Source of the DNA: Gammaproteobacteria bacterium
GTDB lineage: Bacteria > Pseudomonadota > Gammaproteobacteria > Pseudomonadales > Halieaceae
NCBI GenBank assembly: GCA_018222695.1
Contig: JAAEZV010000105.1
Location: 1 to 6,042, forward strand
DNA: 6,042 bases
Reading direction: 5' to 3'
A program made the translations under genes and the position numbers. Shown piece by piece: positions 1 to 6,042 of the stretch. How positions within the stretch are numbered: the first letter of the stretch is position 1; each line of letters starts with the position of its first letter. A model generated the notes under the pieces. The model ran no database searches, was not told the DNA's origin, and worked only from the letters and a program-made list of their open reading frames with translations.

Positions 1-1427
<1,427 letters not shown>

Positions 1428-1430
1428 CGG

Positions 1431-2222
1431 GTGCTGCTGCTCAGCAAAATTCTTTCACTGCTGGTTTACCCTCTTTCTCTCTGCCTGCTCCTGCTCGTGT
1501 TAGCGATGCTGTTGCGGATGCGCGGTGCGCGCGGCCGTGCGAATAGCCTCACGCTCTTGGCGACCGCGTGGCTGTATTTTTGTGCCACGGAGTGGGGCGC
1601 AACCGCGTTATTAACCCCACTTGAGGCGGCTTACCCCGCGTTTGCCAATGAGGAACTGCCAACAGCCGAGGCGATTGTCGTTTTAGGTGGCGCCGTCACC
1701 GGTGAATCCCGCTTTGGTCAGGGCGGCGATTTCAACCAGGCGGCTGATCGGCTCTGGCGCGCGGCAACCCTGTATCAATCACAGAAAGCCCCCTTGTTGG
1801 TGTTATCGGGTGGCACAACGCTGCCGGGCGGACTGCCCGAGTCCCAGCTGATGGCGCAAAAGCTCAGAGCGCTCGGCATCCCGGACGCCGTGCTGATGCA
1901 GGAGGCCGAGAGCCGCACGACCCGGGAGAACGCCCAATACACGCAGGCACTGCTCGAGCGACAGCGCATTAACCATATTCTGCTGGTGACCAGTGCCAGC
2001 CACATGCGACGCGCCTCTGCCGTATTCGCAGCGCAGGGGTTCATCGTGACCGCGGTTTCAACAGACCATCAGATCCCGCTCCTTGTTGGACCGGTCCCCG
2101 GCTGGTTACCCACTGCGGAGCGGCTGTCTCGATCCACCCGAGCCATCCACGAATGGGTAGGCTATCGCGTCTACTCATGGCTTGGGTATCTCGAGCGCTC
2201 AGAGACAGAAAACCAAGCGTAG
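1431..2222 (+). CDS. ElyC/SanA/YdcF-type DUF218 inner-membrane protein
   Basis: A 263-aa protein whose architecture matches E. coli ElyC (about 259 aa), an envelope factor linked to peptidoglycan and lipid-carrier homeostasis. Two hydrophobic helices (about 7-28 and 39-60) flank an arginine-rich loop (RMRGARGR), which the positive-inside rule places in the cytoplasm. The DUF218 domain (about 79-235) is therefore probably periplasmic. Domain landmarks are AIVVLGG (81-87), LSGG (125-128), the acidic/Asn motif E-SRTTRENA (160-168) and LLVTSASHMRRA (184-195). The C-terminal HEWVGYRVYSWLGYL segment resembles ElyC's closing amphipathic region. The GTG start lies 3 bp after the purA stop. GGCGG (1419-1423) is the only weak ribosome-binding site, so expression probably depends on coupling to purA. 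No obvious intrinsic terminator follows. The exact paralogue (ElyC, SanA or YdcF) is inferred from length and the two N-terminal helices, so I give no gene symbol. Confidence 0.88.
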   Translation: MLLLSKILSLLVYPLSLCLLLLVLAMLLRMRGARGRANSLTLLATAWLYFCATEWGATALLTPLEAAYPAFANEELPTAEAIVVLGGAVTGESRFGQGGDFNQAADRLWRAATLYQSQKAPLLVLSGGTTLPGGLPESQLMAQKLRALGIPDAVLMQEAESRTTRENAQYTQALLERQRINHILLVTSASHMRRASAVFAAQGFIVTAVSTDHQIPLLVGPVPGWLPTAERLSRSTRAIHEWVGYRVYSWLGYLERSETENQA

Positions 2223-2239
2223 GTGCTGCACATTTGCTG

Positions 2240-2755
2240 CTAGATATAGAGCTGTTTGAGGTCGCTGTAGTTGTGACCCGTCCAGCGCCTGAAGGCACGA
2301 TAAAAGCTGTTTACCTCAGCGTAGCCGAGCTCCCACGCCACACATTTGCCGGGTAACCACCTTTTTTCGAGCATCACCGTGCATCGCTGTCGGCGCACGT
2401 GATCGAGGATGCTTTGGTAGTTGGTGCCATCAGCACGCAACCGACGGCGCAATGTGGTTGGGCTAATGTGAAGCGTGTCGGCGACCTCTTCCGAGCGCAG
2501 CCTTAGCAGGTCACCGTTGAGTAGTAGATCAATGACGCTCAGCGTGGTGCGTGACAGCTCGTGGGGTGCGCGGTCGGTGACGCGAATACAGAGGTCCGCC
2601 GGTACCGCTGGCAATGGCCTTTGTGAGCCGCGTTCTAGAGAATCCCAAGGATTACCGGAGGGTGCGCGGCGCTGCTCGGGTACCTTGTGCAGGTAGAGTG
2701 GATAATCAGTCTTGCGATGATGCGATTCGACAGAGTTTTTCATAGTAACGTCCAT
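2240..2755 (-). CDS. Short AraC-family transcriptional regulator (DNA-binding domain with reduced N-terminus)
   Basis: A 171-aa protein whose C-terminal half is a complete AraC/XylS DNA-binding domain. HTH1 lies around 86-107 (SEEVADTLHISPTTLRRRL), followed by the linker helix with LDHVRRQRCTVML. HTH2 lies around 136-158 (CVAWELGYAEVNSFYRAFRRWTG). The pattern fits the OruR/ArgR-like subgroup, whose members are usually about 330-340 aa with an arabinose-binding-like sensor of some 200 residues. Here only about 80 residues precede the HTH domain and they look polar and unstructured, so the sensor is missing or replaced. The Pro usually found after the final 'RWTG' is absent (GHNYSDL instead). 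The ATG at 2755 has an in-frame stop three codons upstream, and a GGGGGA about a dozen bases before it is the only Shine-Dalgarno candidate. The ATG at 2743 is an alternative. It converges on the ElyC-like gene 17 bp away. Ligand and targets are unknown. Confidence 0.85.
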   Translation of the reverse strand: MDVTMKNSVESHHRKTDYPLYLHKVPEQRRAPSGNPWDSLERGSQRPLPAVPADLCIRVTDRAPHELSRTTLSVIDLLLNGDLLRLRSEEVADTLHISPTTLRRRLRADGTNYQSILDHVRRQRCTVMLEKRWLPGKCVAWELGYAEVNSFYRAFRRWTGHNYSDLKQLYI

Positions 2756-2951
2756 GTCTAGTCAGATTTCCCCCAAGGGTCTTGTGAGGCAGTCCTTCGC
2801 CCCGGCCAGTTAGGATAGCCAAATGAAAACCGAGAGCCAGTTGATCGACCGAAAAGGATGGCATTGGTCGCTTGGAGTGAGCATTTACCAAAAATGGTGA
2901 CTGCGAGCCGCGCTAGTCAGCAGGTGCGGCAAGCCTCAGCGCGTCATGAGG
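2756..2951. other. Intergenic gap upstream of the AraC-type gene; no gene recognised
   Basis: This 196-bp stretch separates the stop of the DUF1643 gene from the start of the AraC-type gene, both on the - strand. A short - strand frame (2706-2891) crosses it, but its product resembles no family I know and it overlaps the AraC start. A CCTCA/TGAGG inverted repeat (2934-2938 and 2947-2951, extendable by one A-T and one G-T pair) ends at the DUF1643 stop codon. It has no following T-run, so it is at most a weak 3' stem. No convincing sigma-70 promoter was seen, although the AraC-type gene probably has its own promoter here. Confidence 0.4.
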
Positions 2952-3425
2952 TTAGCCGGGCGGCTGATAAGGGATAAGCCGAGCGCGCTTCGGGCAATAG
3001 AGTGGGTGCCGCGGCATGCCCTGTGCCGTGACGCCGAGGCACTGTGCATGCTCTATCAAGTAAGCAACGTTGCTGGCCCTCTCATACAACTGCCCACCAT
3101 TACCCCAGGCCGCCACAAGCAGTTGTGACTCGGTGCCCGCCCGCCGCAGCCAACGGTTGGCGCCCGGGCCGACGGGGTCCGATACTGCGGAGAGGGCGGC
3201 AGGGTCGGTGGCGCGGAAGCTAAAGAGATTCACCAGCAGCAGGGACCCATATCCCCATTGTTGGGCAAATCCCATACACCGCCTCAGTGTCGGATCATCA
3301 GTTTGCGCATCGGCGGTAGACGGGTTCAGTCCAATAAACGCGCACTGGGGAAGGGTGTCGTCCCATTCTCTTCGTAGCCAGTAACGATAACGACCGCAGC
3401 GCGAAAATCCCGCGCGACCCTTCAC
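2952..3425 (-). CDS. DUF1643 family protein
   Basis: The product carries the hallmark series of DUF1643. In order these are FSRCGRYRYWL near the N-terminus, FIGLNPSTADAQTDDPTLRRC, LLLVNLFSFRATDP, AAWGNGG, and a C-terminal CLGVTAQGMPRHPLY. The function of the family is not established, and the soluble cytoplasmic character is inferred from the lack of signal or membrane helices. The length from the start given here is 157 aa, normal for the family. The start is uncertain. GTG codons at 3458, 3449 and 3425 are all in frame. I prefer 3425 because family members begin only a few residues before the FSxCGRYRY motif and because it is preceded by GAG and AGGGG elements. The two earlier GTGs have no Shine-Dalgarno and would overlap the upstream lipoprotein gene by 17 or 8 bp. 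Whichever start is used, the gene follows the lipoprotein gene so closely that the two are probably one transcript. Confidence 0.9.
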   Translation of the reverse strand: MKGRAGFSRCGRYRYWLRREWDDTLPQCAFIGLNPSTADAQTDDPTLRRCMGFAQQWGYGSLLLVNLFSFRATDPAALSAVSDPVGPGANRWLRRAGTESQLLVAAWGNGGQLYERASNVAYLIEHAQCLGVTAQGMPRHPLYCPKRARLIPYQPPG

Positions 3426-3441
3426 TGGTGCACTCAAACCC

Positions 3442-3738
3442 CTATTCACGAACAACACAGTCGTCGGTTATCGGGCCCTGGTCCGGCGCGGGTTCCTCAT
3501 AGATGTCGATAAATCGATGCTGCTGCAACGCGCGCTCGTGATATGTCCCGTCATGGCGAGCGAGGCAAGTCTTGAAGTAGGGCTGCTGATCTTCCGGGTA
3601 AAGCTCGGCCTGCGAATCTGCTGGTTCGGTTGAGCAGCCCGACAGGCTGAATCCCGCAACCAACAACGGGAGCAAAAACGCGTTATTTTGCGTTGGCCTT
3701 GGCCTTGGATGTTTCGTAATCGGCTTTGACCGTGGCAT
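3442..3738 (-). CDS. Small predicted lipoprotein, no recognised family
   Basis: From the ATG at 3738 the product is 98 aa. It has a basic N-region rich in Lys, Arg and Pro, a hydrophobic stretch at 20-33 (AFLLPLLVAGFSLS) and a lipobox LSGC with the acceptor Cys35, which indicates cleavage by signal peptidase II. Ser at position +2 of the mature protein would favour outer-membrane sorting by the Lol rule. The mature part is only 64 residues and acidic, and has two further cysteines (Cys58 and Cys94) that could form a disulfide in the periplasm. I do not recognise a domain. A TTG 17 codons upstream is also in frame, but the ATG is preferred because GGGA sits seven bases before it and it gives a more ordinary signal peptide. 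It is upstream of, and probably co-transcribed with, the DUF1643 gene, and divergent from the NmrA-type gene. Confidence 0.75.
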   Translation of the reverse strand: MPRSKPITKHPRPRPTQNNAFLLPLLVAGFSLSGCSTEPADSQAELYPEDQQPYFKTCLARHDGTYHERALQQHRFIDIYEEPAPDQGPITDDCVVRE

Positions 3739-3822
3739 GTTATGGTCCCAAGCGAGCGTATCGTTGCGAGGCGCTGGTCGCGCGGGCAACGTTATGACCC
3801 GTCACTTTACTGATCCGCACCA

Positions 3823-3853
3823 CAGTGAGGCAAATTCAGCGCAGTGACGCAAA
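3823..3853 (+). repeat. 12-bp direct repeat, candidate operator upstream of the NmrA-type gene
   Basis: CAGTGAGGCAAA (3823-3834) and CAGTGACGCAAA (3842-3853) match at 11 of 12 positions with a 19-bp period, about two helical turns. The second copy ends 28 bp before the preferred ATG of the downstream gene. A reverse-oriented GTCACT at 3801-3806 is the exact complement of AGTGAC in the second copy, so three half-site-like elements lie in 53 bp. This position between two divergent genes suits a regulator-binding site, but no regulator can be named. Confidence 0.45.
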
Positions 3854-3881
3854 ACCGACGTTGACTGCAACGGGGGAGAGC

Positions 3882-4742
3882 ATGATTTTATTGACGGGCG
3901 CCACCGGGCGCGTCGGTTCCTCAGCCGCCAAGGCACTGTCGCGGGCAGGCGTGCGTTTCAGAGCCTTGGTCCGGGACCCTGACAAGGTGGCTTTCGATTC
4001 CGATGGGGTGGAAGTCGTGCAGGGCGACCTGAGTGATTCCGCAATCGTCGAGCAGGCGCTGCAGGGTATTAGCCGTGCGCTCATCGTGATGGGTAACCAC
4101 CCAGACCAGTCAAAACTGGAACGTCAGTTTGCCAGCCTTGCCGCCGATGCCGGTGTATCGCATCTGGTCAAAGTGTCATCCATGGAGGCGGCCCCCGATG
4201 CCACTGCTACCTTGCCCAAGAATCACTACGACACTGAGCAGTACATCACCGAGCTGGGCGTGGACTGGACTTTCCTGCGCCCCAATTACTACATGCAAAA
4301 TATGCTCATGTATGCGGGCGCCATCGCCCGAACGAACAGCTTCGCTTTGCCACTGGGTACCGCCAAGACAGCCATGATCGATGCGCGGGACGTGGGTGAG
4401 GTGGCTGCGGTGGTGCTCACCGGTGAGGGACACGCGGGGCAGGCCTATCGATTAACCGGGCCGACAATGATGGACTTTCATGAGGTTGCGTTGCGCATGG
4501 GCGCCGTATTGGAGCGCCCTGTCAGCTATGTGGCGCAAAGCCCCGAGGCGTTCCGTGAGGTGCTGGGGCAGTTTATTCAGTCTGCTTGGCAGCTCGATGC
4601 CGTGTGTGAACTCTTTGCCGAGATCGCTGCGGGGTCCCTTGAAGAACAGAACTCGACCACGGCTGATCTCTTGGGTCGCCCTGCGTTGGATCTGGAATCT
4701 TTCACGCGGCAATTTGCGGGAGCGTTCCAGCCTGCGGACTAG
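3882..4742 (+). CDS. NmrA-like NAD(P)-binding protein (atypical short-chain dehydrogenase/reductase)
   Basis: A 286-aa Rossmann-fold protein of the NmrA / SDR_a5 type, a group that includes NAD(P)H:quinone reductase-like and redox-sensing proteins. The dinucleotide-binding motif TGATGRVG is at 5-12. VRDPDK (30-35) at the end of the second strand has the Arg typical of NADP preference. GDL is at 48-50 and VKVSS at 96-100. The family-typical region H-YDTEQYI followed by VDWTFLRPNYYMQN (127-140) is clear, and IDARDVGEVAA (166-176) is the usual second conserved block. The classical SDR YxxxK catalytic pair is absent, as is normal for this group, so the activity is not predictable. An in-frame GTG at 3825 would add 19 residues before the Rossmann strand. 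The ATG at 3882 has a GGGGGAG just upstream and places the motif normally. It appears monocistronic, with 138 bp to the next gene. Confidence 0.88.
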   Translation: MILLTGATGRVGSSAAKALSRAGVRFRALVRDPDKVAFDSDGVEVVQGDLSDSAIVEQALQGISRALIVMGNHPDQSKLERQFASLAADAGVSHLVKVSSMEAAPDATATLPKNHYDTEQYITELGVDWTFLRPNYYMQNMLMYAGAIARTNSFALPLGTAKTAMIDARDVGEVAAVVLTGEGHAGQAYRLTGPTMMDFHEVALRMGAVLERPVSYVAQSPEAFREVLGQFIQSAWQLDAVCELFAEIAAGSLEEQNSTTADLLGRPALDLESFTRQFAGAFQPAD

Positions 4743-4761
4743 AGATTAGCGCTGTTTGCAA

Positions 4762-4780
4762 TATTGATGTGCCCTCAATA
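4762..4780. promoter_or_regulatory. Interrupted palindrome TATTGA-N7-TCAATA, candidate regulator site
   Basis: A perfect 6-bp dyad with a 7-bp centre lies 100-119 bp upstream of the first membrane-protein gene. It contains a T-N11-A core (T4765 to A4777), the minimal shape of LysR-type sites. It could equally be the stem of a small hairpin after the NmrA-type gene. No T-run follows, so a terminator role is not supported. The symmetry is seen directly; the binding role is inference. Confidence 0.3.
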
Positions 4781-4823
4781 AGCTCGCCGCCTGATAACGT
4801 GTCTCCAGTGCTTCATCCGCTGC

Positions 4824-4842
4824 CAGGGCCGTTGGAGCCCTG
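4824..4842 (+). other. Stem-loop CAGGGC-N7-GCCCTG in the leader region
   Basis: A perfect 6-bp GC-rich stem with a 7-nt loop lies between the NmrA-type gene and the first membrane-protein gene. It ends 26 bases before that gene's ribosome-binding site and is followed by two tandem CCTAAC units (4844-4855) rather than a T-run. It is therefore not a canonical intrinsic terminator and could be a leader hairpin or chance. Confidence 0.3.
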
Positions 4843-4880
4843 ACCTAACCCTAACTTAAAGAGAGATAAGGAATACCTCT

Positions 4881-5366
4881 ATGCCTCCGATGACTTTGCT
4901 TGGGTGGTTCCACACGGTAATGGGTGTAATCGCCATCCTCACCGCGGCCTATGCGCTTTATCAGCATCGCATCATTCGTGCTGCAGATAAGTCGGGTCGC
5001 GCCTATCTGCTGATCACGCTGGTGGTCGCAGGATCGGCGCTAGCAATCTATAACCAAGGTGGCTTTGGGGTGGGCCATATTCTCGCGGTGTTGACTCTAA
5101 CAGCACTATTGGCGGGTTACCTGCTCGAGACGCTGGCGCCATTCGGCAAATGGTCTTTGTATCTGCAGACCGGGGCCTACACGGCCACGGTGCTGTTCCA
5201 CATGATTCCGGCGATTACCGATTTTCTGCGGCGCTTACCGGTGGGCGACCCCTTCGTAGACTCGCTGGACGCGCCGCTGGTGCAGAGTTTTCATCTGGCG
5301 TTTTTGGCGGCGTTTGTAGTGGGGGTCTTGGCACAGTGGATGTGGCTGACCCGTTCTCGGGACTGA
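4881..5366 (+). CDS. Small polytopic membrane protein, DUF2306-like
   Basis: A 161-aa very hydrophobic protein with about five candidate helices (about 6-26, 41-57, 65-84, 94-115 and 136-156). Histidines sit at or inside helices: His11 (GWFHTVMG), His66 (GVGHILAVLTL), His107 (LFHMIPA) and His138 (SFHLAFLA). The first three helices resemble in spacing and local pattern those of the 130-aa DUF2306-like protein encoded downstream, so I read it as a diverged relative. It lacks the KGTxRHRxLGW motif of that protein and has an extra C-terminal helix. AAGGA (4868-4872) eight bases before the ATG is a good ribosome-binding site. It is the first gene of a probable three-gene unit, with a 45-aa gene starting 12 bp after its stop. 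Biochemical role is unknown; histidines at helix ends could bind heme or metal, but that is speculation. Confidence 0.72.
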   Translation: MPPMTLLGWFHTVMGVIAILTAAYALYQHRIIRAADKSGRAYLLITLVVAGSALAIYNQGGFGVGHILAVLTLTALLAGYLLETLAPFGKWSLYLQTGAYTATVLFHMIPAITDFLRRLPVGDPFVDSLDAPLVQSFHLAFLAAFVVGVLAQWMWLTRSRD

Positions 5367-5378
5367 GGCAAAAGCGCC

Positions 5379-5516
5379 ATGCTGTTTATGCTGATTACAC
5401 TGGGTTTTGTTGTCGTTGTGACGGGCTGCATGATTCTCATCAACCGTTGGATGGTGTCCCAGCGACCTGAGCAACCGAGCCAATCTGAAGACAAAGACCC
5501 GCCCACGCAGACGTGA
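5379..5516 (+). CDS. 45-aa single-helix membrane protein
   Basis: ATG at 5379 to TGA at 5514-5516 encodes 45 residues. A strongly hydrophobic helix (about 2-22) is followed by NRW and a polar, Gln/Pro/Asp/Glu-rich tail ending DPPTQT. Arg just after the helix and no charge before it suggest an outside-N, cytoplasmic-C orientation. VTGC at 14-17 is loosely lipobox-like, but there is no positive N-region, so a lipoprotein is less likely. GAGG (5365-5368), overlapping the stop of the preceding gene, lies 10 bases upstream. The frame fills the gap between the two multi-helix membrane-protein genes (12 bp before it, 19 bp after it), which supports it being a real gene. It belongs to no family I recognise and might be an accessory subunit of the neighbours. 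Confidence 0.6.
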   Translation: MLFMLITLGFVVVVTGCMILINRWMVSQRPEQPSQSEDKDPPTQT

Positions 5517-5535
5517 GCCACATCAGGCGCTCTTC

Positions 5536-5928
5536 ATGGAGCTTTTGCTCAGTCAGATCAGCCCGATTCCCAGCCATGCACTCGCGGCACTAGCTGCCGT
5601 CATCCTGGGCGGGGCGCAGTTGGCGTCTGCCAAAGGCACGGCGCGACATCGCGCGTTGGGCTGGGCCTGGGTGGGCCTGATGACCTATGTGGCCGCTTCA
5701 TCGTTTTTCATCAGTGAGCTGAAACTTTGGGGCGCGTTCAGCCCGATTCATTTACTCAGTATCTGGACGCTATGCTCGCTGGTGATGGCCGTTTATTACG
5801 CCCGGCAGGGCAATATCCGCCAGCACAAAATTTGGATGGTGCTGCTCTACATCCTCGCGTTGCTGGTGACCGGCGCGTTCACACTATGGCCTGGTCGCGT
5901 GATGCATGGCGTATTGTTCGGTGTCTAG
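5536..5928 (+). CDS. DUF2306 family membrane protein
   Basis: A 130-aa protein with four transmembrane helices (about 13-31, 40-58, 70-88 and 100-118) and the pattern of DUF2306 predicted membrane proteins. Landmarks are a His at the start of helix 1 (His14), LGGAQL at 24-29, KGTARHRALGW (33-43) in the first loop, SSFFI at 55-59, FSPIHLLSIWTL (68-79) with His72, the loop ARQGNIRQHKIWM (89-101) with His97, and GAFTLWPGR (113-121). The molecular function of the family is not established. The ATG at 5536 has AGG (5525-5527) eight bases upstream. It follows the 45-aa gene by 19 bp on the same strand, and a GFA-type gene begins 71 bp downstream with its own strong ribosome-binding site, so the operon may end here or continue. 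Confidence 0.82.
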   Translation: MELLLSQISPIPSHALAALAAVILGGAQLASAKGTARHRALGWAWVGLMTYVAASSFFISELKLWGAFSPIHLLSIWTLCSLVMAVYYARQGNIRQHKIWMVLLYILALLVTGAFTLWPGRVMHGVLFGV

Positions 5929-5946
5929 TACCCTATGGCAGGCCAC

Positions 5947-5979
5947 TCACGTGATGAGCGTGTGCTGATCAATAATTGA
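5947..5979. promoter_or_regulatory. Two short palindromes before the GFA-type gene
   Basis: TCACGTGA (5947-5954) is a perfect 8-bp palindrome, and TCAATAATTGA (5969-5979) is a perfect 5+1+5 palindrome. Both lie in the 71-bp gap between the DUF2306-type gene and the next start. Neither is followed by a T-run, so a terminator is unlikely. The second uses the same TCAAT/ATTGA half-sites as the interrupted palindrome at 4762-4780, though in the opposite order. A regulatory role is possible but unproven. Confidence 0.25.
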
Positions 5980-5999
5980 AGCCCAATAAGGAGCGGTAA

Positions 6000-6042
6000 G
6001 TGGGAATGATTTCAGGCGCCTGTTTTTGCAAAGCCGTGCGGT
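6000..6042 (+). CDS. GFA/CENP-V-type zinc-binding protein (5' end only)
   Basis: The last 43 bases encode MGMISGACFCKAVR, cut by the window edge. This matches the start of the GFA (glutathione-dependent formaldehyde-activating enzyme-like, Mss4-fold) family, whose members begin with a 'GxCxCGxVRY' strand. Cys8 and Cys10 would be the first two zinc ligands. Lys stands where Gly is usual after the second Cys. The GTG at 6000 is chosen because AAGGAG (5988-5993), a near-perfect ribosome-binding site, lies six bases before it. The ATG at 6006 is also in frame but would be 12 bases away. Most family members are about 120-150 aa and have poorly defined substrates. The call rests on 14 residues only. 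Confidence 0.65.
   Translation, partial: MGMISGACFCKAVR

Noticed and set aside
2223..2239. Bidirectional terminator between the convergent ElyC-like and AraC-type genes
   Set aside because: The 17-bp gap and the adjoining coding ends show no convincing stem with flanking A and T runs.
2706..2891. Possible 61-aa gene on the - strand upstream of the AraC-type gene
   Set aside because: It overlaps the start of the regulator by about 50 bp, shows no recognisable family or ribosome-binding site, and could not be matched to a lost sensor domain.
3070..3384. 104-aa open frame on the + strand opposite the DUF1643 gene
   Set aside because: The - strand product has unmistakable DUF1643 motifs. The + strand translation is low-complexity, rich in Arg and Ser, and typical of an antisense shadow.
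3739..3789. Upstream TTG start adding 17 residues to the lipoprotein
   Set aside because: It would push the lipobox Cys to position 52, which is unusually far for a signal peptide. The internal ATG is better placed.
3825..3881. Upstream GTG start for the NmrA-type protein
   Set aside because: The Rossmann fold begins at the ATG at 3882, which has a purine-rich GGGGGAG before it. The extra 19 residues coincide with the direct-repeat region and have no domain.
4824..4842. Intrinsic terminator after the NmrA-type gene
   Set aside because: The stem is GC-rich and perfect, but only six pairs long and not followed by a T-run on either strand.

Overview
The window looks like a chromosomal segment from a moderately GC-rich gammaproteobacterium. 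The main evidence is the left edge, where the end of hisZ runs directly into purA. That order is common in Pseudomonas-like and marine gammaproteobacteria. The pairing of short, tightly packed operons with small membrane-protein genes would suit a marine lineage such as the Cellvibrionales/Halieaceae, but this placement is inference and no rRNA or tRNA is present to test it. I see no mobile element, CRISPR array, tRNA or prophage signature.

Layout. (1) Positions 1-2222, + strand: the 3' end of hisZ, then purA (adenylosuccinate synthetase), then an ElyC/DUF218-type envelope protein. The genes overlap or sit 3 bp apart, so they look co-transcribed and probably translationally coupled. (2) Positions 2240-3738, - strand: from right to left, a short lipoprotein, a DUF1643 protein at its end, and after a 196-bp gap a short AraC-type regulator of 171 aa that has the DNA-binding domain but little room for a sensor domain. 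The regulator converges on the ElyC-like gene with 17 bp between stop codons. (3) Positions 3882-4742, + strand: an NmrA-type NAD(P)-binding protein (atypical SDR), divergent from the lipoprotein. The 143-bp gap between them carries a 12-bp direct repeat that may be an operator. (4) Positions 4881-5928, + strand: a cassette of two small polytopic membrane proteins (the second DUF2306-like, the first apparently a diverged relative) separated by a 45-aa single-helix protein gene. (5) From position 6000, + strand: the start of a GFA/CENP-V-type zinc protein, cut by the window edge.

Functionally, the left block is housekeeping (histidine and purine biosynthesis plus an envelope factor). The right block is accessory: small uncharacterised membrane proteins and oxidoreductase-type genes whose shared role, if any, cannot be read from sequence alone. 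The most interesting unexplained item is the three-gene membrane cassette at 4881-5928. It has two distantly similar four-helix proteins with histidines at matching places and a tiny membrane protein encoded between them.
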